Part shown: in pieces, positions 44,373 through 52,183 of the stretch | Position numbering within the stretch: position 1 is the first letter of the stretch | How the letters are laid out: each line of letters begins with the position of its first letter | Origin: Streptomyces marokkonensis | Lineage (GTDB): Bacteria > Actinomycetota > Actinomycetes > Streptomycetales > Streptomycetaceae | DNA: 64,000 nt | Reading direction: 5' to 3' | NCBI RefSeq assembly: GCF_008312835.1 | Contig: NZ_VSKS01000001.1 | Location: 248,001 to 312,000 of the forward strand | Translations under genes and position numbers: made by a program | The notes under the pieces: model-generated | What the model was told of the DNA's origin: nothing | Databases searched by the model: none | The model's input: only the letters and a program-made list of their open reading frames with translations

Positions 44373-45857
44373 CTACTTGTAGTAGGCCATCGCCTCCTCG
44401 ACCGTCACCACCGGGATGTCCCGGTCCGTGAGTTCCTGCATCAGCGTGGTGAGACCGGCCGTACCGATCTCCGTGCTGCTCTTCGGAGCGCCCTCGACGA
44501 CCTTGTGCAGGCACAGGATGAGCCAGTCGCCGTTCCCCCGGCACCGGTCCAGGTGGCCGCCCTCGGCCGTCAGCCGCGTCAGGGGCGTGCCGCCGATGCC
44601 CGTGCCGTCGGTGATGCCGGTGAGCGACTTCAGGCGGTACGGGTTGGCCGGGGCGAACGACTCGATCGTCTCGGAGATGATCGACCGGGCCGTGGTGAAG
44701 TGCCGGCTCGCGATCAGGTCGACGGGCACCCCGTCGGAGGTCTTCTGGAACGCCCCGTGCGGGTAGGCGAAGTGCTCGCTGGTGAAGCCGTTGGACACCA
44801 TCCACTCCCGCAGTCTGCGGAAGTCCTCGTCGGCCTGCTCCGCGGTCAGCTTGGGATAGCTGGCGGAGTGCGTGGCGTTCGCGTAGGCGTGTCCGCCCAT
44901 CTCCCAGCCGGAGAAGTTCTGCATCGAGCGCATCTGCTCGACCGTCATGAAGGTCCCGGTCCCGATGACGTCGGCGATGTTGTACGACGTGCCGGGGAAG
45001 CCGAAGGAGTCCATCACCGGACGGGCCAGGTCGTGGATCGACTTGTGGGAGTCGTCGAAGGTGATGGAGACGACGCCCTTGGGGAACACCTCGGCGGTGT
45101 CCGGTATCAGCTCGACCGCCTGGACCCGGTACGTCACCGGCCCGGCCGCGTTGTCGTACACGGCGAACGACATGTCCGTGAAACCCGTCCTGGTGGACGG
45201 CTTGCCGTCGGCGGAGATCGTGTACGTGCCAAACGCGCTCCTGACGTCGGCCCACTGGAGGTGGACCGTCACCCACTCCCCGGACTGGACGTAGTTGGCC
45301 GCGGTCCTGGAGTGGGCGTGGAACGTCCACGAGAAGTAGTTCTTCAGCCCGCCGCTGCCCAGGTAGAACACCATCTTGGACAGGTTCGCCACGTCGTCGA
45401 CGCGGAAGACCAGCCGGATCATCTTGCCGCTCAGGTCCATCGCGGCCATACCGGACTTGCGGACGTAGGACTGCTTGCCGCTGCCGTTGGTGGTCACCCG
45501 CACGGCCTGAGTGCCGCGCACGAACTGCGTCTTGTCGTTCGCCTCGGCGGACTGGGTGCCCGCGCCGCCCGCGCTCCAGCCGTGCGACGCCTGGAACTGC
45601 TGGGACCAGGTGGCCCGGCGGTTCTTGGGCCGGCGCCCCGAAGGGGCGTACGGCGGGGGAGTGGTGAGGCCGCCGATGGCGCCCTCGGCCGCCAGCGGGG
45701 CCGCGGCGGGCTGCGCCGCCACATTGCCGAGCCAGGCGCCCCCGCCCGCCATCGCGACGCCGCCCGCGCCACCCAGGAACAGTGCCGAGCGCCGGCTCAC
45801 CACCGGCTTCTCACCCGCGGCAGCGCGGCTTTGTGAGGTGGACCGCCTCTTGCCCAC
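44373..45857 (-). CDS. Secreted polysaccharide deacetylase (CE4, NodB fold)
   Basis: 494 residues from GTG 45857, directly abutting the stop of the CBM3-GH16 gene. A twin-arginine signal (VSRRSALFLGGAGG) directs export. A beta-rich N-terminal half (about 80-260) may bind carbohydrate. The NodB domain starts at SITFDDSHKS (catalytic/metal Asp pair) and has GGHAYANATH (metal histidines) and HFAYPHGAF. CE4 enzymes remove N-acetyl groups. Convergent placement with a HexNAc-polymer synthase suggests it tailors that polymer, but a role on peptidoglycan or chitin cannot be excluded. Confidence 0.88.
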   Translation of the reverse strand: MGKRRSTSQSRAAAGEKPVVSRRSALFLGGAGGVAMAGGGAWLGNVAAQPAAAPLAAEGAIGGLTTPPPYAPSGRRPKNRRATWSQQFQASHGWSAGGAGTQSAEANDKTQFVRGTQAVRVTTNGSGKQSYVRKSGMAAMDLSGKMIRLVFRVDDVANLSKMVFYLGSGGLKNYFSWTFHAHSRTAANYVQSGEWVTVHLQWADVRSAFGTYTISADGKPSTRTGFTDMSFAVYDNAAGPVTYRVQAVELIPDTAEVFPKGVVSITFDDSHKSIHDLARPVMDSFGFPGTSYNIADVIGTGTFMTVEQMRSMQNFSGWEMGGHAYANATHSASYPKLTAEQADEDFRRLREWMVSNGFTSEHFAYPHGAFQKTSDGVPVDLIASRHFTTARSIISETIESFAPANPYRLKSLTGITDGTGIGGTPLTRLTAEGGHLDRCRGNGDWLILCLHKVVEGAPKSSTEIGTAGLTTLMQELTDRDIPVVTVEEAMAYYK

Positions 45858-47306
45858 TTAGGACCCCCGAACCGTGTCGAAGTAGTTCATTCCCTTGCCG
45901 GTGAAGTCCTCGACCTGGGCCTGGACCTCCTGTGCCGACAGGGTTTCGTTCGCGTTGTAGTAAAGCCAGTCGATCTTCATGTCCCAGGCGCGCTCGCCCT
46001 TGAAGGGCAGGTCGATGAACCAGTGGTTGAAGTTCACCGACATGTCGGCGCGCGGGTAGAACTTCCCGTTGGTGAGGAAGAGCTTCTTCCCGTCGAGCCA
46101 GTAGGCGACGACGCCGTCCTTCACCCTGATCATCACGGTGTGCCAGTCGTCGAGGCTCTTGTTCGTGGTGGTGTAGAGACGGTCGTTCGTCTCGTGGTCG
46201 AACCAGGTCACGGTGTCCAGCTTGGGACCGGGCCGGCCCCAGCCGCCGTTGGGCATGTACTCGTTGTCCAGTTCGCTGTACTTCGCGCCCTTGCCGCCGA
46301 TGGCGTAGAAGGTCTGGTTGACGTGATCGCCCTTGTCACCGGTGGACGGACCGTCGCTGAAGTGGATGCGCGCCGCGTAGGTGCCCTCGCGGAACTTGCT
46401 GGCGGCGGTGCCGAGGCTGGCCTGCTTGGTGCCCGCCTCGGTGCCGTCGGTGCTGGCGCGCAGCTGGAGCACCTGCCCGCCCTCCAGTGCCTCCTCGTCG
46501 CCGGGGAAGGTGACGCCGTCGGCCGACCAGGTGTTCTCGATGCCGGGGCCGCCCTTGCTGGTGCGGACCAGCCAGCCGTGCTTGAACAGGGCCGGGTCCT
46601 TGGCGCCGAGGTAGTCGAAGGTGTCGAACAGCACGCCCTCCGGCGCGGCCGGCAGCGGATCGGGCGCGGCGGCCGTCCTCGCCCGCTTGGCGTCCGGGTC
46701 GGGCTCGGTGCCGTCCGGCTCCTCACCCCAGGCGAGCACGCCCCGCCTGTAGGCGGTGACCTGCTTCGCCTCCTTGTACGTCTTCATCTCCGCGTCGAAG
46801 GAGCGGTCGTCGGACTGCTTCAGCTCCTTGTGATCGGTGCGGAACAGCTGCAGGTCGATGCCCTTGCTGTTGGCTCCCGGAGCCAGCGTGCCGGCCTTCT
46901 CCGTGAACCGGATCTCCAGATAGCGGTCCGCGGTGCCGGTGGGCTTGTCCATCTCGACCACGCGGCCGGCGAGGTTGGAGCAGCCGAAGGCGACGTTGAC
47001 GCAGTTGAAGGCGTACCCCGGCGAACCCGCGTCCTCGTCGGCGGTGAACCAGTACCGGAGCGAGACTTCGCTCAACGGCAGTGGTGTGTCGGTCTTGTTG
47101 AAGACCTCCAGCGACGGCTTGGCCACCTGGGACGTGGCCGGGGTGTCGGTCCGGTAGCGGACGAGCAGGTCCGGCGGTTCCGGGTTCGCCTTCTTCCACA
47201 GGGGATACAACGCCGTGGCGCCGGCGGCGATCACGGCCACGATCAGCAGCAGCCGGATCTTGGGCCACACCCGACTGCGGTCCGGCCGGCGACGGGTGGA
47301 CGCCAC
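45858..47306 (-). CDS. Membrane-anchored CBM3 + GH16-like glycan-binding/hydrolase protein
   Basis: 482 residues. A basic N-terminus and one membrane segment (about 17-36) act as an uncleaved anchor. Residues 48-165 resemble a family-3 cellulose-binding module (LLVRYRTDT ... VSLRYWFTAD). After a Pro/Ala linker, residues 225-475 form a GH16-type jelly roll whose catalytic motif ELDNE (345-349) fits ExDxE. The catalytic glutamates are therefore present. It would tether and trim a beta-glucan or related glycan at the cell surface. It is followed by the deacetylase with no gap, so they are co-translated. Confidence 0.8.
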   Translation of the reverse strand: MASTRRRPDRSRVWPKIRLLLIVAVIAAGATALYPLWKKANPEPPDLLVRYRTDTPATSQVAKPSLEVFNKTDTPLPLSEVSLRYWFTADEDAGSPGYAFNCVNVAFGCSNLAGRVVEMDKPTGTADRYLEIRFTEKAGTLAPGANSKGIDLQLFRTDHKELKQSDDRSFDAEMKTYKEAKQVTAYRRGVLAWGEEPDGTEPDPDAKRARTAAAPDPLPAAPEGVLFDTFDYLGAKDPALFKHGWLVRTSKGGPGIENTWSADGVTFPGDEEALEGGQVLQLRASTDGTEAGTKQASLGTAASKFREGTYAARIHFSDGPSTGDKGDHVNQTFYAIGGKGAKYSELDNEYMPNGGWGRPGPKLDTVTWFDHETNDRLYTTTNKSLDDWHTVMIRVKDGVVAYWLDGKKLFLTNGKFYPRADMSVNFNHWFIDLPFKGERAWDMKIDWLYYNANETLSAQEVQAQVEDFTGKGMNYFDTVRGS

Positions 47307-47392
47307 GGCAACTCCTCAGCAGAACAACACGACGTGCATGTGAACAAGGTGGCAGATGGTGTGGAGATCCTATCGGTACGCCTGTGACGAAA

Positions 47393-47434
47393 GGGGGTGG
47401 GTCGCACGGATCGTTATCCGTGCGACCCACCCCC
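47393..47434 (-). terminator. Terminator of the fad operon
   Basis: Perfect 19-bp stem 47393-47411 with 47416-47434, loop CGTT, 17 bp beyond the stop of the fad multifunctional gene. Confidence 0.9.
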
Positions 47435-47451
47435 TGCGGGGACCGCGTCCG

Positions 47452-49581
47452 CTACGCCGGAACGCTCGCCACGCCCGGCTCCAGGAACCGCTTGCCGTTG
47501 ACGCGCTCGGAGACGCCCTCACGGTCCAGGTACGGCGTGATGCCGCCCAGGTGGAACGGCCAGCCGGCGCCGGTGATCAGGCACAGGTCGATGTCCTGCG
47601 CCTCGGCGACGACGCCCTCCTCGAGCATGAGCCCGATCTCCTGCGCCACCGCGTCCAGCACCCGGGCCCGCACCTGCTCCTCGGTGAGGACGGTGTCGCC
47701 CTGCTGGAGCAGCGCGGCGACCTCGGGGTCCAGTTCGGGCTTGCCGCTGTCGTAGACGTAGAAGCCGCGCTTGCCGGCCTCCACGACCCTCTTGAGGTTC
47801 GGGGAGACCGTGAACCGCTCCGGGAACGCCCGGTTGAGGGTCTCGGACACGTGCAGCCCGATCGCGGGACCGACCAGCTCCAGCAGCACCAGCGGCGACA
47901 TCGGCAGACCGAGCGGCTCGACGGCCTTCTCGGCGACCTCGACCGGGGTGCCCTCGTCGATGACGTTCTGGATCTCGCCCATGAAGCGGGTCAGGATGCG
48001 GTTCACGACGAACGCCGGGGCGTCCTTCGTCAGCACCGCGGTCTTCTTCAGCTTCTTGGCGACGCCGAACGCCGTGGCGAGCGAGGCGTCGTCGGTCTTC
48101 TCACCGCGGACGATCTCGAGGAGCGGGAGGACGGCGACCGGGTTGAAGAAGTGGAAGCCCACGACCCGCTCGGGGTGCTTCAGCTTCGACGCCATCTCCG
48201 AGACGGAGAGCGAGGAGGTGTTGGTGGCGAGGATCGCGTGCGCCGGGGCGACCGCCTCGACCTCCGCGAACACCTGCTGCTTGACGCCCATCTCCTCGAA
48301 GACCGCTTCGATGACGAAGTCGGCGTCCGAGAAGCCCTCGGCCTTGTCCAGCACACCGGAGACCAGGGCCTTGAGGCGGTTGGCCTTGTCCTGGTTGATC
48401 CGGCCCTTGCCGAGCAGCTTGTCGATCTCGGCGTGGACGTAGCCCACACCCTTGTCGACGCGCTCCTGGTCGATGTCGGTCAGCACGACCGGCACCTCGA
48501 GGCGGCGCAGGAACAGCAGCGCGAGCTGCGAGGCCATCAGACCGGCGCCGACGACACCGACCTTGGTGACCGGGCGGGCCAGGCTCTTGTCCGGGGCACC
48601 CGCGGGACGCTTGCCGCGCTTCTGCACCAGGTTGAACGCGTAGATGCCGGAGCGCAGTTCACCGCCCATGATCAGGTCGGCGAGCGCCTTGTCCTCGGCG
48701 TCGTAGCCCTGCTGGAGGTCGCCGTTCTTGGCGGCGGCGATGATGTCCAGCGCGCGGTAGGCGGCAGGGGCGGCGCCGTGCACCTTGGAGTCGGCGATGG
48801 AGCGGCCCCTGGCGACGGCCTGGTCCCAGGCCTCGCCGCGGTCGACGACCGGGCGCTCGATCGCGATCTCGCCCTTGAGGACGGACGCGGTCCAGATCAG
48901 CGACTGCTCCAGGAAGTCCGCGCCCTCGAAGATCGCGTCCGCGATGCCGAGGTCGTGGACCTGCTCGCCCTTGAGCTGCTTGTTCTGGTTGAGGCTGTTC
49001 TCGATGATCACCGAGACGGCCTTGTCGGCGCCGATCAGGTTCGGCAGCAGGGTGCAGCCGCCCCAGCCCGGGACCAGACCGAGGAAGACCTCGGGCAGGG
49101 AGAACGCCGGGAGGGCCGCGGACACCGTGCGGTACGTGCAGTGCAGACCGACCTCGACGCCACCGCCCATGGCGGCGCCGTTGTAGTACGCGAAGGTCGG
49201 CACGGCGAGCTTCGACAGCCGCTTGAAGACGTCGTGGCCGCCCTTGCCGATGGCGAGCGCGTCCTCGTGCCGCTTCAGCAGCTCGACGCCCTTGAGGTCG
49301 GCGCCGACGGCGAAGATGAACGGCTTGCCGGTGACGCCGACACCCACGATGTCGCCGTCTGCGGCCTCCTTCTCGACCTGGTCGATGGCGGCGTCGATGT
49401 TCGCCAGCGACTGCGGGCCGAGGGTGGTCGGCTTGGTGTGGTCGTGACCGTTGTCCAGGGTGATCAGGGCGAAGCGCCCGGCGCCCAGGGGCAGGTCGAA
49501 GTGGCGTACGTGCGCGCTGGTGACGACCTCGCCGGGGAACAGCTCGGCCGCACCCTTCAGAAGCTCTGCGGTGGTGCTCAC
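47452..49581 (-). CDS. fadB: Multifunctional fatty-acid oxidation protein: enoyl-CoA hydratase / 3-hydroxyacyl-CoA dehydrogenase
   Basis: 709 residues from GTG 49581, overlapping the thiolase stop (GTGA). Residues 1-300 are a crotonase domain (oxyanion region VGVGVTGKPFIFAVGADLKG, then YYNGAAMGGGVEVGL). Residues 335-520 are the NAD-binding 3-hydroxyacyl-CoA dehydrogenase (VGVVGAGLMASQLA), with the C-terminal dehydrogenase domain after. Together with the thiolase upstream it performs the last three steps of a beta-oxidation round. The length is typical of the FadB/FadJ alpha subunit. Confidence 0.95.
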   Translation of the reverse strand: MSTTAELLKGAAELFPGEVVTSAHVRHFDLPLGAGRFALITLDNGHDHTKPTTLGPQSLANIDAAIDQVEKEAADGDIVGVGVTGKPFIFAVGADLKGVELLKRHEDALAIGKGGHDVFKRLSKLAVPTFAYYNGAAMGGGVEVGLHCTYRTVSAALPAFSLPEVFLGLVPGWGGCTLLPNLIGADKAVSVIIENSLNQNKQLKGEQVHDLGIADAIFEGADFLEQSLIWTASVLKGEIAIERPVVDRGEAWDQAVARGRSIADSKVHGAAPAAYRALDIIAAAKNGDLQQGYDAEDKALADLIMGGELRSGIYAFNLVQKRGKRPAGAPDKSLARPVTKVGVVGAGLMASQLALLFLRRLEVPVVLTDIDQERVDKGVGYVHAEIDKLLGKGRINQDKANRLKALVSGVLDKAEGFSDADFVIEAVFEEMGVKQQVFAEVEAVAPAHAILATNTSSLSVSEMASKLKHPERVVGFHFFNPVAVLPLLEIVRGEKTDDASLATAFGVAKKLKKTAVLTKDAPAFVVNRILTRFMGEIQNVIDEGTPVEVAEKAVEPLGLPMSPLVLLELVGPAIGLHVSETLNRAFPERFTVSPNLKRVVEAGKRGFYVYDSGKPELDPEVAALLQQGDTVLTEEQVRARVLDAVAQEIGLMLEEGVVAEAQDIDLCLITGAGWPFHLGGITPYLDREGVSERVNGKRFLEPGVASVPA

Positions 49582-50795
49582 TTGTCCCCCTCGAAGTGCG
49601 GGTTCTCCCAGATGACCGTGGCGCCCATGCCGAAGCCGACGCACATGGTGGTGAGGCCGTAACGGACCTGCGGCTGCTCCTCGAACTGGCGGGCCAGCTG
49701 CGTCATCAGACGGACGCCGGAGGAGGCGAGCGGGTGGCCGAAGGCGATGGCGCCGCCGTACTGGTTGACGCGCGCGTCGTCGTCGGCGATGCCGTAGTGC
49801 TCCAGGAACGCGAGGACCTGGACGGCGAAGGCCTCGTTGATCTCGAACAGGCCGATGTCGGAGATGGACAGCCCCGCCTGGGCGAGGGCCTTCTCCGTGG
49901 CCGGGATGGGACCGTAGCCCATGACCTCCGGCTCCACGCCCGCGAAGGCGTAGGAGACGAGGCGCATCTTCACCGGGAGGCCGTTCTCGCGGGCGAAGTC
50001 CTCGGAGGCGATGAGCGAGGCGGTGGCGCCGTCGTTCAGACCGGCCGCGTTGCCGGCGGTGACCCGGCCGTGGACGCGGAACGGCGTCTTCAGGCCGGCC
50101 AGGTTCTCCAGGGTGGTGCCCGGACGCATCGGCTCGTCGGCGGTGACCAGGCCCCAGCCGGTCTCGCCGGCCTCCTCGTTGGTGCGGCGCACCGAGATCG
50201 GCACCAGGTCGGCCTGGATCTTGCCGTTGGCGTATGCCTTGGCGGCCTTCTCCTGGGAGCGCACCGCGTACTCGTCGGCGCGCTGCTTGGTGATGCTCGG
50301 GTAGCGGTCGTGCAGGTTCTCCGCGGTCATGCCCATGAAGAGGGCGGACTCGTCGACCAGCTTCTCGGAGACGAACCGCGGGTTGGGGTCGACGCCCTCG
50401 CCCATCGGGTGGCGGCCCATGTGCTCGACACCGCCCGCGATGGCGACGTCGTACGCGCCGAAGGCGACGGAGCCGGCCACCGTGGTGACGGCGGTCAGGG
50501 CGCCCGCGCACATGCGGTCGATGGAGTAGCCCGGGACCGAGGTGGGCAGGCCCGCGAGGATGCCGGCCGTGCGGCCGATGGTCAGGCCCTGGTCGCCGAT
50601 CTGCGTGGTCGCGGCGACGGCGACCTCGTCGATCTTCTTCGGGTCGAGACCGGGGTTGCGGCGCAGCAGCTCCCGGATCGCCTTCACGACGAGGTCGTCG
50701 GCACGGGTCTCGTGGTAGATGCCCTTCGGGCCCGCCTTGCCGAACGGGGTGCGGACGCCGTCGACGAAGACGACGTCCCTGACGGTACGAGGCAC
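49578..50795 (-). CDS. fadA: Acetyl-CoA acetyltransferase / 3-ketoacyl-CoA thiolase
   Basis: 405 residues from GTG 50795 (GGAGGAG upstream). The nucleophilic cysteine lies in DRMCAGAL. The active-site partners are in NEAFAVQ, GGAIAFGHPLASSG and the C-terminal CVGFGMG. It is the beta subunit of the fatty-acid oxidation pair, first gene of the two-gene operon. Confidence 0.95.
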   Translation of the reverse strand: MPRTVRDVVFVDGVRTPFGKAGPKGIYHETRADDLVVKAIRELLRRNPGLDPKKIDEVAVAATTQIGDQGLTIGRTAGILAGLPTSVPGYSIDRMCAGALTAVTTVAGSVAFGAYDVAIAGGVEHMGRHPMGEGVDPNPRFVSEKLVDESALFMGMTAENLHDRYPSITKQRADEYAVRSQEKAAKAYANGKIQADLVPISVRRTNEEAGETGWGLVTADEPMRPGTTLENLAGLKTPFRVHGRVTAGNAAGLNDGATASLIASEDFARENGLPVKMRLVSYAFAGVEPEVMGYGPIPATEKALAQAGLSISDIGLFEINEAFAVQVLAFLEHYGIADDDARVNQYGGAIAFGHPLASSGVRLMTQLARQFEEQPQVRYGLTTMCVGFGMGATVIWENPHFEGDK

Positions 50796-51148
50796 GATGG
50801 CTCTCCTCCAGGTACGGGATGCTGAGCGCTTGCTTACGGGTCATGCTACTTGCGGGTAACGTGACTGCCCAGTCCCGGTCCCCGGAGCGGCGAACATCAC
50901 ACGAACGGCCGTGCGCCGACCGCGGTCACTCGCCCCGCCGCCCCTTCCCTCCCCTACTCTCGGCTTCGCTCGAGCGGGAGGTGCCCCCATCGTCCCCGGG
51001 AGCTGCGCCCCCAGACCCTCCTTTCGGCCCTGAACGGGCCTAGTCCTCAAACGCCGGACGGGCTGTTTCAGCCCCTCCGGCGTTTGAGGAGCGGTCTGGG
51101 GCGGGAGCCCCAGGCCGGGACGGGAAGGGGCGGCGGGGGCGCGATCCG
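50796..51148. other. 353-bp gap upstream of fadA, mostly a composite repeat
   Basis: Contains the fadA promoter side (with CTTGCTTACGGG near 50828, compatible with a promoter or regulator half-site) and the large nested inverted repeat listed at 51002-51110. No gene. Confidence 0.5.
51002..51110. repeat. Nested inverted repeat (large cruciform-type intergenic element)
   Basis: Inner stem: CCTCAAACGCCGGA... (from 51045) folds onto TCCGGCGTTTGAGG (to 51089) around CTGTTTCAG. An outer, imperfect stem pairs GCGCCCCCAGACC (about 51006-51018) with GGTCTGGGGCG (about 51093-51103). Elements of this type, often beside GCTTCGCTCGAGCGGGAGGT as here at about 50965, recur between Streptomyces genes in my memory. 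It may also terminate the LacI gene. Confidence 0.7.
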
Positions 51149-52183
51149 TCACGGCGGGGCCGTGGAGCCGCGCGGGGTCAGGACCGGGGTCGGTACGGGG
51201 TGGGACCCCGGACCCTCCCCGGTGATGACACCGAACAGCGTCCGGGCGACCTCCGCACCGAAGCCGTGGACGTCATGGCTCATGGCGGAGAGCGTCGGAT
51301 GCGTCAGCCGGCACAGCTGCGAGTCGTCCCACGCCAGCAGCGACACGTCGTCCGGCACCCGCAGCCCCATCTCCGCGGCCACCGACAACCCCGCCACCGC
51401 CATGATGTCGTTGTCGTACACGATCGCCGTCGGCCGCTCGCCCGGCGCGGCGGCCAGCAGCGAGCGGGTCGCCCGCGCCCCCGCGTCCCCGGAGAAGTCC
51501 GTGGCCACCTGCCAAGCCCGCGCCGGCGGCTCCAGCGCGCGGACCGCCTCGTCGAACGCGCTCGTCCGGATCGACGTGTGCCCGAACGCCGCCGCGCCCC
51601 CCACCCGGGCGATCCGCCGGTGCCCGAGCGCCGCCAGATACCGCACCGCCTCGGTCACCGCCGTGGCGTCGTCCGTCCACACGGACGTCAGTCCGCCGGT
51701 GAGCGAGGGGTGCCCGACCGCCACCACCGGCAGGCCGAGCCGCCCGGCCACCGCCGGACGGGGGTCGTCGGCCCGGAAGTCCACCAGGATCGACCCGCCG
51801 ATCTGCCGCCCCCTCCACCACGACTCCAGCAGCCCGACCTCCTCGTCCGGGCTGCGCACCAGCCGCAGCAGCAGCGAGCAGGACCGCTCGACCAGGACGC
51901 TCTCCACGCCGGAGACGAACTCCATGTAGAAGGGCTCGAGGCCGAGCAGCCGGGCGGGCCGGCACACGGCCAGACCCACCACGTCCACCCGCGACCCGGC
52001 GAGCGTGCGCGCGGTCAGGCTCGGCGACCAGCCCAGCTCGCGCGCCGCCCGGAAGATCCGGTCGCGGGTCGCCTCCGACAGGCCGGGCTTCCGATTGAAC
52101 GCGAGGGACACGGCCCCCTTGGACACACCGGCGCGCGCGGCGACGTCCTTGATGGTGACGCGAGGGGTCGGCGTTGCCGTCAT
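51149..52183 (-). CDS. LacI-family repressor of the mannoside operon
   Basis: 344 residues from ATG 52183, overlapping the beta-mannosidase stop by 4 bp (ATGA). The N-terminal HTH reads VTIKDVAARAGVSKGAVSLAFNRK, with the hinge ARTLAGSRVDVVGLAV, then a sugar-binding domain (DNDIMAVAGLSVAAEMGLRVPDDVSLLAWDD). It is translated with the enzyme it presumably controls. The two ACCGGT sites between the enzyme gene and the divergent transporter are its probable operators; a mannoside would be the inducer. Confidence 0.93.
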   Translation of the reverse strand: MTATPTPRVTIKDVAARAGVSKGAVSLAFNRKPGLSEATRDRIFRAARELGWSPSLTARTLAGSRVDVVGLAVCRPARLLGLEPFYMEFVSGVESVLVERSCSLLLRLVRSPDEEVGLLESWWRGRQIGGSILVDFRADDPRPAVAGRLGLPVVAVGHPSLTGGLTSVWTDDATAVTEAVRYLAALGHRRIARVGGAAAFGHTSIRTSAFDEAVRALEPPARAWQVATDFSGDAGARATRSLLAAAPGERPTAIVYDNDIMAVAGLSVAAEMGLRVPDDVSLLAWDDSQLCRLTHPTLSAMSHDVHGFGAEVARTLFGVITGEGPGSHPVPTPVLTPRGSTAPP

